A DNA stretch of 9,007 bases from CAZDXV01 sp964648705 (GTDB lineage: Bacteria > Patescibacteriota > Minisyncoccia > Minisyncoccales > GWA2-38-27), in NCBI GenBank assembly GCA_964648705.1, contig CAZYOI010000026.1, positions 1 through 9,007 on the forward strand, given 5' to 3'. Below, one piece after another: positions 1-6,344 of this stretch (position 1 is the stretch's first letter; the number at the start of each line of letters is the position of its first letter). Under the pieces are notes generated by a model. It saw only the letters and a program-made list of their open reading frames with translations, was not told the DNA's origin and searched no databases. The position numbers were made by a program, and so were the translations under genes.

Positions 1-42
1 GAATTCTTCTGCTTTGTTTCTGTTTCCCGTAGCAAAAATCAT
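1..42 (-). CDS. rdgB: N-terminus of RdgB/HAM1-type non-canonical purine NTP pyrophosphatase (runs off the left edge)
   Basis: Reading the minus strand from the ATG at 42-40 gives 14 open codons to the window edge, MIFATGNRNKAEEF. This matches the start of the RdgB/HAM1/ITPase family, whose first strand and substrate-binding loop read roughly (L/I)xxATxNxxKxxEF. The family hydrolyses dITP, dXTP and related deaminated purine nucleotides to monophosphates, cleaning the nucleotide pool in the cytosol. The start codon overlaps the stop of the 34-codon ORF upstream by ATGA, so the gene is probably translated by coupling as the next member of the operon. Only the first 14 residues are visible, so the call rests on one motif, but that motif is distinctive. 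Confidence 0.72.
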   Translation of the reverse strand, partial: MIFATGNRNKAEEF

Positions 43-143
43 ATAAGATAGGTTTGGAAAAACCTGCTTATGATATAAGCTAAAAGCACGATCCCGAGTA
101 TTAATCCGATTAAAGCTAAAAGCCAAAGAATTTTATCTATCAT
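39..143 (-). CDS. 34-residue single-pass membrane peptide
   Basis: This small ORF starts with ATG at 143-141, one base after the TGA of the DUF4389 gene, and ends with TGA at 41-39, overlapping the RdgB-like ATG by 4 nt. The peptide begins MIDKILWLLALIGLILGIVL and is almost entirely a hydrophobic helix (about residues 5-25), followed by a short tail with one Arg and aromatic residues. It looks like a small integral membrane peptide with a short cytosolic or external tail. I do not recognise a family. The exact junctions on both sides, 1 nt and ATGA, argue that it is translated rather than a chance ORF. The only ribosome-binding hint is a GAG about 5 nt before the ATG. It may work with the DUF4389 membrane protein upstream, but that is guesswork from position. 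Confidence 0.6.
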   Translation of the reverse strand: MIDKILWLLALIGLILGIVLLAYIISRFFQTYLI

Positions 144-144
144 A

Positions 145-450
145 TCACTCTATATCAAAAGGCGGATATTTGTCGGTAAGGCCGTAAAGCCAGGCACTGA
201 CCCTTATCTGCCATCTCATAATCCCTGCTACGAATTTAAAAAATACTTTAGGATATTTTCCCGTAAAAAGGACGGCCCAATAGCCCATCCAAACAACAAT
301 CAAAGAAGCTAAATTCAGAAAGTAGAGAATCACCATATGGGGGAAAAGAAGAAGGGACTTGATAAAGAAAAAGGGAATGCCTAAAAGAGCCAGCCCTTTT
401 GAGCTTTTTTCCGGATAAGCTATTTCAAATTTTACAGGATAATCTTTCAT
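145..450 (-). CDS. DUF4389 family membrane protein
   Basis: A 101-residue protein with two hydrophobic segments (about residues 20-35 and 38-63), then an amphipathic, aromatic C-terminus. DUF4389 hallmarks visible are the central W-x-x-x-L/F-T-G-x-Y-P block (WAVLFTGKYP, residues 58-67), the following F-x-x-x-x-x-R-W segment, and the ending TDKYPPF (residues 92-98). Members are membrane proteins of unknown role, often present as tandem or fused copies; this is a single-domain, short version. It starts 11 nt after the stop of the PD-(D/E)XK nuclease gene and is followed after one base by a 34-codon membrane peptide ORF. The sequence before the ATG is A-rich with no real Shine-Dalgarno motif. 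The family call is fairly secure; the function is unknown. Confidence 0.8.
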   Translation of the reverse strand: MKDYPVKFEIAYPEKSSKGLALLGIPFFFIKSLLLFPHMVILYFLNLASLIVVWMGYWAVLFTGKYPKVFFKFVAGIMRWQIRVSAWLYGLTDKYPPFDIE

Positions 451-461
451 TTTCTTTTAAT

Positions 462-1280
462 TTATTGCGACCTTTTGTTGTAAACAGGACAGATTTCCTT
501 AAAATCGCAATGCCAGCATAATCTACCGGGATTGGGGTCAAAACTTTCTGTTCCCGTTATTTTTTCTATTTTCCCTAAAACTTTCTTCTTAAGATCCTCC
601 TTTTTAATATCAGAAACATCAACCTCTTTTACCTTCTTCTTGGGCAGATAGTAGAAAGCCACCTTTTTAACTTTGGCATCAAAGTTCAATTCAGCTAAGA
701 GCTTGTAGAATTCAAGCTGAAAATGGTCGCTTTCGTTGTTACCTGTTTTAAAATCCACAACTCTCAGGCCTTCTTCCAGCTTGTCAATTCTGTCAAACTT
801 GCCGGAAATAGAGAAATTGTCATTCAAGGGCTTTATCATCTTCTCGTAGTCCTCAAAAGAATCCCTGATCTTGGCTGTGGGAACTAAAAACAGAGAGGGT
901 TTTTCCTCTTCTATCTCAAAAAAGTTCTTAAGAAGCTCTAGGGATTCAAGATAGGTTTTCTTTTCCTCTTTGAGGCTTTCAAATCCTCCTGCTTTCCCTA
1001 AAGGAGGGCTTTTGGAAGAGTCCTTTTCTGAAAACCAAGCCTGAGCCAAGCATTTCTTAAGATTTGAAAAAGTTCTTTCTTTTAAGGGAAGGTAGTAAAA
1101 AAGAGTGATAGCTCCGTGAACTGCCTGCCCTTTCGTCTTATAGGATCTCGGCTTTATAAACTGCTTCTTTATGGGAGAGATAACAGGATCTAAATAATAA
1201 AAATAATAAAGCTTCGGGCAGTTTTCAAACAGCTTCAATTTGGAAAAAGAGTAAATCTTGGAAAAATCAATATCTGGCAT
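462..1280 (-). CDS. Cas4/RecB-like PD-(D/E)XK nuclease with probable Fe-S cluster
   Basis: A 272-residue protein with the RecB-nuclease/Cas4 layout. The N-terminal YSFSKLKLFENCPKLYYFYY (10-29) resembles the usual S-x-S-x-x-x-x-F-x-x-C-P start. A candidate His of motif I is H55 (KGQAVHG). The metal-binding core is D163 in GKFDRID and D176-x-K178 in VVDFKTGN, followed by a QLEFYKLL helix (188-195, the QxxxY-type motif). C21 plus C255, C258 and C264 form the 1+3 cysteine pattern that holds a 4Fe-4S cluster in Cas4 and AddB. The expected activity is metal-dependent cleavage of DNA ends or single strands in repair. No CRISPR array or cas1 is nearby, so I would not name it cas4. It overlaps the PEBP gene upstream by 14 nt. 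Residues 88-101 look like an inserted, Pro/Gly-rich segment derived from a palindromic DNA repeat (see findings). Confidence 0.87.
   Translation of the reverse strand: MPDIDFSKIYSFSKLKLFENCPKLYYFYYLDPVISPIKKQFIKPRSYKTKGQAVHGAITLFYYLPLKERTFSNLKKCLAQAWFSEKDSSKSPPLGKAGGFESLKEEKKTYLESLELLKNFFEIEEEKPSLFLVPTAKIRDSFEDYEKMIKPLNDNFSISGKFDRIDKLEEGLRVVDFKTGNNESDHFQLEFYKLLAELNFDAKVKKVAFYYLPKKKVKEVDVSDIKKEDLKKKVLGKIEKITGTESFDPNPGRLCWHCDFKEICPVYNKRSQ
981..1013. repeat. Short palindromic element inserted in frame within the nuclease gene
   Basis: The plus strand at 984-990 (TCCTCCT) pairs with 1002-1008 (AGGAGGG) around an 11-nt loop, with A-T pairs continuing outside one mismatch. Read in the gene frame it encodes SPPLGKAGGF (residues 91-100), a Pro/Gly-rich stretch between two charged helices where the family has no conserved motif. 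It resembles, from memory, small C/G-run palindromes dispersed in many environmental bacterial genomes that are read as PPL..GG.GGF peptides. Only one convincing copy is visible here, so calling it a dispersed repeat is inference. Confidence 0.45.
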
Positions 1281-1713
1281 CTCTCTGATAAAGACCTGTT
1301 AGTTCTGCCTCAGCTAAAACGCACCCCTCAATAGCCCCTAAAACCTCCTCTTTGCCCACAGAAGGACTTAAATCCAGAGTGGTGTTTAAAGCGTAAACTT
1401 TAAAGCGGTAATGATGGAGGCCGGAGGGAGGGCAGGGGCCTCCGTAAGATTTCTTGCCAAAGCTGTTCACTCCTTCGACAGCTCCCTTAAGAAAAGCCCC
1501 CTCTTCGATGAATGCCGAAGGGCTGATATTCCAAACCAGCCAATGGTCAAAAGTTCCTCCCGGAGCATCGGGGTCCTCAACAATTAAAACCAAGCTTTTG
1601 CTTCCCCGGGGAACATCTGAAATCTCCAGAGGAGGACTGATATCTTCGCCGTCACAGGTATATTTCGGAGGTATTTTTTGATTGTCTTGGAAAGCTGAAC
1701 TGACAATTTTCAT
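1267..1713 (-). CDS. PEBP family protein (YbhB/YbcL, Raf-kinase-inhibitor-like)
   Basis: A 148-residue protein covering the full bacterial phosphatidylethanolamine-binding-protein fold, with no signal peptide. Conserved ligand-pocket motifs are clear: YTCDGEDISPPL (18-29), VEDPDAPGGTFDHWLVWNI (45-63, containing the D-P-D-A-P and H-W residues), and YGGPCPPSGLHHYRFKVYAL (90-109, the G-x-P-C-P-P-x-G-x-H-x-Y signature). The family binds small anionic or phosphate-bearing ligands; in bacteria the physiological role is unsettled and the protein is probably cytosolic here. The ATG follows the PIN gene stop after 3 nt and the 3' end overlaps the nuclease gene by 14 nt, so it is an internal operon member. 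No Shine-Dalgarno motif precedes the start, only A/T-rich sequence. The family assignment is firm. Confidence 0.93.
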   Translation of the reverse strand: MKIVSSAFQDNQKIPPKYTCDGEDISPPLEISDVPRGSKSLVLIVEDPDAPGGTFDHWLVWNISPSAFIEEGAFLKGAVEGVNSFGKKSYGGPCPPSGLHHYRFKVYALNTTLDLSPSVGKEEVLGAIEGCVLAEAELTGLYQRDARY

Positions 1714-1716
1714 AAT

Positions 1717-2106
1717 TTAATTCTTAATCTTTTTTAAGGCCTCGACCGATCTCATAATAGGCATTCCTTTAAACTCCTTCAAATCGAGAAGGTGCCTGTC
1801 GTTTGAAACTATAAGGTGGGCTTTTCCTTTTAGAGCGCAGCCTAAAAACTTGTTGTCAGCCGGATCTTCTCTGACAGCCCTTACTTTTGGAGGATTTTCT
1901 ATCTTATTCTCCTCTCTAAAAAGAGCTTTTTCCAGAAAATCTCTGTACTTTTTGTCTGCTTTAATATTGCCCAATATCTTTTCCATTTCCTTCCTTATCT
2001 CCTCTGTCCATAAAATATCAATGTCTCTGTCCAAAATGCGGGCTGAAGCGCTCTTTTTGTTAAAAAAAGCGGCAACAAGAAGATTGGTATCTATAACTAC
2101 CCTCAT
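1717..2106 (-). CDS. PIN-domain ribonuclease, putative toxin-antitoxin toxin of the COG1569 type
   Basis: A 129-residue single PIN domain. The acidic residues that bind the catalytic metal are recognisable: D6 in VVIDTNLLVAAF, E42 in the IRKEMEKIL helix, D84 in VREDPADNKFLGCAL, and D103 in LIVSNDRHLLDLKEF. The order and the late SNDRHLL motif fit the COG1569/TIGR00305 'putative toxin, PIN family' better than VapC proper. Such proteins are Mg2+-dependent endoribonucleases that usually pair with a small DNA-binding antitoxin. None is present: the gene upstream is a 260-residue SIMPL protein joined by a TAATG stop-start overlap, and the gene downstream is a PEBP gene 3 nt away. It may be an orphan PIN RNase acting in RNA turnover, or its antitoxin may be elsewhere. 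The fold is sure; toxin function is not. Confidence 0.88.
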   Translation of the reverse strand: MRVVIDTNLLVAAFFNKKSASARILDRDIDILWTEEIRKEMEKILGNIKADKKYRDFLEKALFREENKIENPPKVRAVREDPADNKFLGCALKGKAHLIVSNDRHLLDLKEFKGMPIMRSVEALKKIKN

Positions 2107-2888
2107 TAATTAATCTGGTAGCTGATGTTTACTGTAACCTCCACTTTGTTCTCTCCTGTCTCAATCTCAGGAGATCCCCCTCCCATTTCTTTTCCTCCTT
2201 CCACATAAAAAAGATGAGCGTAGCTGCTTTCCCCGAAGCTTACAATATCCCCCAAACCGACGCCAAGCTCCCCGGCAAGCTCTTCTGCTTTATTCTTGGC
2301 TTTTTCAATGGCTTCCTTTCTGGCCTGCTTCTTCAGTTCTTCTTCGTTGTCTATAGTAAGCTGCAAACTGCCTACCTGATTGGCTCCTGTCTCTGTAGCT
2401 GACTGGATAATCTGCCCTATTTTGTCCAAGTCCCTTACCTTCACCTCCAGGGTCTGCCTCACTTCATAATTAGATAAAACCCTTTTTCCCGAAGGAGGAT
2501 AAATGAAAGAGTCAAGATAATCGTATCTTGGATAAAGATTAAAAGACACTGTCTTTAAATCCTTTTCTTCCACTCCCTCTTCTTTAATAGCCCCAATCAC
2601 CCTGTTCATCTTCTCCGAATTCTCTGAAATGGCTTCTGAAACTGAAGCTTTTTCTGTAATTACGGAAAGACTGACCAAGGCAAGATCCGGCTTGGCGTAA
2701 ACCTCGCCTTTTTCTGAAACAGAAATGATGTTTTTAGACTCCACATTCTGGCTTATATACCTCCCCCTCTCTATTTCATTCTGAATTAAAACTACAGAAA
2801 GAACAAAAAGGCTGGCCAAAAGAAGAATAAAGACGGTCCAGCAGGCAAAAAAGAGGCCCTTGTACTTTTCACAGCAGTTGTTTATCAT
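2106..2888 (-). CDS. SIMPL-domain (DUF541) membrane-anchored protein
   Basis: A 260-residue protein with one uncleaved-looking N-terminal membrane helix (about 12-36) after a short Cys-rich start (C5, C6, C16), then an extracytoplasmic SIMPL/DUF541 domain. Family features are the opening strand ISVSEKGEVYAKPDLALVSL (55-74), the GVEEKDLKTVSFNLYPRYDY block (105-124), the YEVRQTLEVKVRDLDKIG strand and helix (141-158), and the long helix with EEELKKQARKEAIEKAKNKA (182-201). SIMPL proteins form oligomeric assemblies outside the cytoplasmic membrane, and some are linked to oxidative or envelope stress; the exact role is unclear. It lies 14 nt after the MscS-type gene and its TAA overlaps the PIN ATG by one base. 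A Gly-rich GGGSPEIETGE stretch near 236-246 breaks the domain before the last strand. Confidence 0.88.
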   Translation of the reverse strand: MINNCCEKYKGLFFACWTVFILLLASLFVLSVVLIQNEIERGRYISQNVESKNIISVSEKGEVYAKPDLALVSLSVITEKASVSEAISENSEKMNRVIGAIKEEGVEEKDLKTVSFNLYPRYDYLDSFIYPPSGKRVLSNYEVRQTLEVKVRDLDKIGQIIQSATETGANQVGSLQLTIDNEEELKKQARKEAIEKAKNKAEELAGELGVGLGDIVSFGESSYAHLFYVEGGKEMGGGSPEIETGENKVEVTVNISYQIN

Positions 2889-2902
2889 TTTTTTTAAAAT
2901 TA

Positions 2903-3964
2903 TTAGCTTCGGCCTTTGTTCAAAAAAATGGTCTGAGTGGGAAAAGCTATCTCTATGCCCTCTTTCTCAAACTTCTCTTTTATGCCCAGATTAATCTTCT
3001 CTCTGGCATCCATATACTCCTGGTAGTCTGCTGTTTTTACAAAATAGACGACTTCAAAGTTCAAAGAAAAGTCGCCGAACTCCTTAAAGTGAACTCTGTC
3101 TGTTTCGGCTAATTCAGTGCTTTCTATTATTCCCTTAATCATCTCCGGAATTTTCCTCATTTTTTCAGTAGGAGTGCTGTAATCCACTCCGACAGAGAAA
3201 ACTACTCTTCTCTTTTCTACTTTCTTGTAGTTGTGAATGCCGGCCTCTGTCAGCTGCTTATTGGACAAAACCAATTCTTCCCCCTGAAAAGTTTCTATTC
3301 TGGTGGATTTTAAGCCTATTTTCTTGACTGTGCCCATATCTTCCCCTACGACAATAAAGTCTCCCGTCTGGAAGGGCTTGTCAAAATAGATGGAAAAAGA
3401 AGCGAATATGTCCCCCAAAATGCTCTGGATGGCAAAGGCCACCGCTATTCCGCTGATGCCGAGCCCGGCAATCAGGGTGGAAACATTGTAGCCCAGGTTC
3501 TGTAAAACCAGGATTACAGCAAAGCCCCACAAAACGCCTTTAGCTACCTTGCCCAAAAGCTTTAGAGCCGAAGGATTAAATTCCCCTTCTTCCTTTTCCT
3601 CCATCTTCAAAGAAAGCTTCCTGACTCCGTAATCCACAACTCTCTGGGAGGCCTTGACGATATAGAAGGCCAGAACAACCAAAAGGGCAAAAGAAACAGC
3701 TTTCTCTGCCAAAGAAGGAAGCTCAACAAAGAGAAGGGCCAGATAAAGGCCTAAAAAGAGATAGAGAAGCCAGCCGAAGGCCTCTAAAACGTTTACAACC
3801 AAATCGTCTATATCCGTGCTTGTTCCTTTGGCAAACTTCTTAATCTTTTTGATAACTACTGCTTTTATTATCTTCAAAAGAAGAGCAGCCAGCAAAAAAA
3901 CGCCTAAAGCTATTAGGTATTCTTTTACTGTGTTTTCAAAGAAAGTATATTCTAAAATATTCAT
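2903..3964 (-). CDS. MscS-type small-conductance mechanosensitive channel
   Basis: A 353-residue channel with about five membrane helices (roughly 14-34, 62-82, 86-105, 140-158, 162-190). The pore helix and its continuation read STLIAGLGISGIAVAFAIQS (162-181), with the Gly/Ala packing typical of MscS TM3. It is followed by the beta-domain entry LGDIFASFSIYFDKPFQTGD (183-202) and the conserved loop GTVKKIGLKSTRIETFQGEE (211-230). The C-terminal alpha/beta domain ends in EIAFPTQTIFL, a family signature. It would release solutes through the cytoplasmic membrane on hypo-osmotic shock. It is first in the leftmost operon: the stop of the lipocalin-like gene is 29 nt upstream and a TGn-TAGAAT box lies 8 nt before the ATG. 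The family is certain; the subtype is unassigned. Confidence 0.94.
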   Translation of the reverse strand: MNILEYTFFENTVKEYLIALGVFLLAALLLKIIKAVVIKKIKKFAKGTSTDIDDLVVNVLEAFGWLLYLFLGLYLALLFVELPSLAEKAVSFALLVVLAFYIVKASQRVVDYGVRKLSLKMEEKEEGEFNPSALKLLGKVAKGVLWGFAVILVLQNLGYNVSTLIAGLGISGIAVAFAIQSILGDIFASFSIYFDKPFQTGDFIVVGEDMGTVKKIGLKSTRIETFQGEELVLSNKQLTEAGIHNYKKVEKRRVVFSVGVDYSTPTEKMRKIPEMIKGIIESTELAETDRVHFKEFGDFSLNFEVVYFVKTADYQEYMDAREKINLGIKEKFEKEGIEIAFPTQTIFLNKGRS

Positions 3965-3972
3965 AATACTTT

Positions 3973-3981
3973 ATTCTAACA
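3973..3981 (-). promoter_or_regulatory. Extended -10 promoter element for the MscS operon
   Basis: On the minus strand the short gap before the MscS ATG holds TGTTAGAAT, a TGn-extended -10 box. The sequence 17 nt further upstream is T-rich with no convincing -35 element. A start 6-8 nt past the box falls at the ATG itself, so the transcript would have little or no leader. This is the only non-coding stretch long enough for a promoter in the left third of the window. Confidence 0.42.
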
Positions 3982-3993
3982 TACAAGAATTAA

Positions 3994-5001
3994 TTAAAAA
4001 AATCGAGTTCTGGCTTTATTCCAAGTTTCCAAAGCCAGATCCCTTAAAAAGTCCAGGTTGCTGTACTGGGAAGGCCTGCCCACAAGCTCCATAAAGCCCG
4101 CTCCCCCTTTAAACTTTATAGGCCCCTCCCAATAGTTTATCTTGCCAAAAACCATCTCCTGATTAGGTATAACAGCTTCTGTTTGAAGATCAATGCCAAA
4201 AGAGGGGATTTCTATTCTCCAATTCAAGTTATACTCGCTTTCTGTTTTCGGACTTTTCCAGGTCTTATCCAGAGGAGCAATCTTAACTTTTCTTGTATGG
4301 TCTTCTCTGCCGCTGGGATAAGATATAGAAGCGGAACTGTAAACCTTTTCTCCGTCTCCGTATTTGAAACAGACCAGCTCTGTATTATTTTCAAACTGCA
4401 AAGAAAACCAGATCCAATTGTCCTTAAAGGCCTTCGTTCTGGCCCACTGGTGATCCATCCAGGACTTCCCCTTCACCTTTATTTCTTTATCTTTCACTTT
4501 TATCCTTCCCTTTGTCTCCAGATTGGTCAAAGAGTAGTAATAGGTGCCTACATTGTTAAGCTTAAAATAGCCTTTGCCTCCCTGCAAAAGGGGTTTTTTC
4601 CTTGATTTCAGATTTAAATTAAGAGATTCTGTTTTCAGACGATAGGAGAACTTGTCCAATTCCTCTATTTCAGAGTTGATATACCCGTCTATTGTCACAG
4701 GATCTGTATAGTTTACAAAAAGCTTCTCTTTGGAAAAGCTGTCGTCTGAAAGTATGACAATATATTTTAGAGAAGGGTAAAACTCCTTCTTTTTAAGATC
4801 AGAGAGAAGAGAATGGGCAAAATACAATGTCTTTAGAGGAATGCCGGAAAAAAGAGGGAGCTTTACCTCTTTCAGGTTGACCCTGAAAAGACAGTTCATA
4901 AAGGCGTATTCCCCTCCTTCTCCTTTCAGGTGCCCGTTGAAATACCACCATTCTATGGGAGCTTTATGGCAAAGCTCGTCTTTTGGAAAGGCTATTTTCA
5001 T
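3994..5001 (-). CDS. CrtC/AttH-like lipocalin-fold protein (predicted hydrolase, COG5621-like)
   Basis: A 335-residue protein of the AttH/carotenoid 1,2-hydratase (CrtC)-like double-lipocalin family. Signatures are IEWWYFNGHLKG (16-27), KPLLQGGKGYF...GTYYYSLTNLETKG (136-165), the central GKSWMDHQWA (178-187) with D183 and H184, the WIWFSLQF strand (196-203), and YWEGPIKFKGGAGFMELVG (290-308). Characterised CrtC enzymes add water to carotenoid double bonds, but most family members are uncharacterised and no carotenoid genes are present, so I would not predict that substrate. Many relatives carry a signal peptide; this one starts only 15 residues before the first motif and has none. It overlaps uppP by ATGA, so a role with membrane lipid or isoprenoid is a tempting but unproven inference. 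It is the last gene of its transcription unit; I see no clear hairpin terminator behind it. Confidence 0.82.
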   Translation of the reverse strand: MKIAFPKDELCHKAPIEWWYFNGHLKGEGGEYAFMNCLFRVNLKEVKLPLFSGIPLKTLYFAHSLLSDLKKKEFYPSLKYIVILSDDSFSKEKLFVNYTDPVTIDGYINSEIEELDKFSYRLKTESLNLNLKSRKKPLLQGGKGYFKLNNVGTYYYSLTNLETKGRIKVKDKEIKVKGKSWMDHQWARTKAFKDNWIWFSLQFENNTELVCFKYGDGEKVYSSASISYPSGREDHTRKVKIAPLDKTWKSPKTESEYNLNWRIEIPSFGIDLQTEAVIPNQEMVFGKINYWEGPIKFKGGAGFMELVGRPSQYSNLDFLRDLALETWNKARTRFF

Positions 5002-5789
5002 ATCAAAAGAGAAAGGGCTATTAATATGCCGAAAAAGCAGACAAAAAGGCCAAAATTGAGCTTTCCGGCTATCTTTAATAAAATATGAATGGTCAAAATG
5101 CCAAAAAGAAAAGAGAGAAGAAGGGCTGTTAAAGCTTCCGGAGAAAAATTAAGCTTATCTAAATTCAATGCGATATTGCCGCCCAAAACAACGGGCAGAG
5201 ACATTATAAAGCTCATTTTCAGGGCTCTGCTCTCTTCAAATTTTCTGAGCAGAAGAGCAGAAACAGTAATTCCGGACCTTGAAAGCCCCGGCATAATAGA
5301 GAGGCCCTGAACTAATCCCAAAAGAAGGCCGTCAAACGCTTTCAAATCAACAAAGCTCCTTTTTCCTTTTTCTTTCTTTTTCAGCTGCAAAAAAGCGGTA
5401 ACCCAGAGCATAACTCCCACAAGCAGGGTTATCCCTTTGCCTGTCAAGCCCATTTTTTCAGTTTGAGAGAGAAAGAATAAAAAAGCTCCTCCGACAAGAG
5501 CGCTGAAAAGAGTGGCTAAAAGATAGAAATTAAGTTGTTTTTTTACCTCTGGGGCAGATTCTCTGTATCTAAAAGAGCTCTTTAAAAGAAAGGCAACCTC
5601 TTTTTTAAAGTAAATGAGAGCGGCAAAAAAGGTTCCTAAATGCAAAAAGAGAGCGTAGCTTATCAGGTCTGCCATCTCTAAACTCTCCGGGAATAAATTA
5701 ACTTTGGCTAAAACAATCATTCCTTCAGAGCTTATGGGAAGCCATTCTGTTATTCCCTGGATAGCACCTAAAACAAAAGATTCTATCAT
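4998..5789 (-). CDS. uppP: Undecaprenyl-diphosphatase UppP (BacA) with variant active site
   Basis: A 263-residue, 7-8 helix membrane protein. UppP removes one phosphate from undecaprenyl diphosphate so that the lipid carrier can be reused for peptidoglycan and other surface polymers. The first active-site motif, QGITEWLPISSEGM (11-24), corresponds to E. coli E17-xxx-E21...SSTGH; the second, PGLSRSGITVSAL (167-179), contains the catalytic Arg (R171). E21 and both serines are kept (E15, S20, S21), E17 is Gln (allowed by the (E/Q)xxxE motif), but the position of E. coli H30 is M24. The SSEGx form recalls archaeal relatives. It starts 15 nt after the release-factor-like gene and overlaps the lipocalin-like gene by ATGA. 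The family is certain; full activity is likely but untested because of the His change. Confidence 0.94.
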   Translation of the reverse strand: MIESFVLGAIQGITEWLPISSEGMIVLAKVNLFPESLEMADLISYALFLHLGTFFAALIYFKKEVAFLLKSSFRYRESAPEVKKQLNFYLLATLFSALVGGAFLFFLSQTEKMGLTGKGITLLVGVMLWVTAFLQLKKKEKGKRSFVDLKAFDGLLLGLVQGLSIMPGLSRSGITVSALLLRKFEESRALKMSFIMSLPVVLGGNIALNLDKLNFSPEALTALLLSFLFGILTIHILLKIAGKLNFGLFVCFFGILIALSLLI

Positions 5790-5804
5790 TTTAAATTCAT
5801 AAAA

Positions 5805-6344
5805 TTATTCTTCTGGCGGCTTGCCTTTGATTACTTTTGCGGCCTGCTTGAACTTATCCAAAAGCTTCTTTGCCTCTTCTGATTTTGGAGCATTCTTCTC
5901 TTTTTCCGGTATTTTCTCCAGCAGCTTAAAAGGATGCTCGAAATAATATTCTCCGTCTATAGTAAGCCTTATTTTCTTTCTTGCAGAGCTCGGCAGAGTC
6001 TTTCTGACTCTGGCTGAAAGATAGCGGGGAGAGAAAAGATAGATAGCGTCAACTTTATTGCGAGAAAGGGTTTTTTTAAGATTCTTTTTCAGCTTTTTTA
6101 AAAAATCCTTAATGACTTTCTGCTTTTTGGGCTCTAGGGGAGCTCCAGAACCCATCACAAAACCCCTTGCTCTCCTTTTGAACCACCCTTCCCTATCAGA
6201 ATAGACGGGCTTTTCCACCTTGAAAGAATCTATCTCTTTTATCTTCCCTTTGCTGACAAGGTAAAACTTGGCCTCTTGTTTTCCGGTGACTACAAAAAGG
6301 GCTTTTTCTCTGTCGAATTGAGGGAGTTTTTGGGATATTTTCAT
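5805..6344 (-). CDS. Host-attachment-protein-like / bacterial eRF1-domain-like protein (tentative)
   Basis: A 179-residue, very basic soluble protein. Residues 14-36 (EKALFVVTGKQEAKFYLVSKG) look like the first strands of the 'host attachment'/bacterial archaeo-eukaryotic release factor (baeRF) fold. They are followed by an Asp/Arg-rich loop (50-61), a Lys-rich helix (73-95), and KVDAIYLFSPRYLSARVRKT (97-116), the usual core strand with an x-x-L-x-x-x-R-x-x-L pattern. The tail after about 146 is charged, Lys/Glu/Pro-rich and probably disordered or helical. Relatives are thought to act on ribosomes or RNA, but most have no tested function, and the 'host attachment' name is historical. Its ATG overlaps the stop of a small upstream ORF by ATGA, and uppP follows after 15 nt. 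The family assignment is by pattern only and could be wrong. Confidence 0.5.
   Translation of the reverse strand: MKISQKLPQFDREKALFVVTGKQEAKFYLVSKGKIKEIDSFKVEKPVYSDREGWFKRRARGFVMGSGAPLEPKKQKVIKDFLKKLKKNLKKTLSRNKVDAIYLFSPRYLSARVRKTLPSSARKKIRLTIDGEYYFEHPFKLLEKIPEKEKNAPKSEEAKKLLDKFKQAAKVIKGKPPEE

Noticed and set aside
462..1280. Naming the nuclease cas4 and placing a CRISPR system here.
   Set aside because: There are no direct repeats with spacers and no cas1 or cas2 in the window; solo Cas4/RecB-like nucleases are common outside CRISPR loci.
4570..4605. A second PPL..GG-like peptide (KKPLLQGGKGYF) that resembles the palindromic insert of the nuclease gene.
   Set aside because: The AttH/CrtC-like family has a native PxLxGGxGY segment just before the TYYYS strand, so this is ordinary family sequence, and the DNA there is not a good palindrome.
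4183..4605. A 140-codon plus-strand ORF opposite the lipocalin-like gene.
   Set aside because: It is the antisense of a gene with clear family motifs, has no recognisable protein features, and no promoter or start signal supports it.
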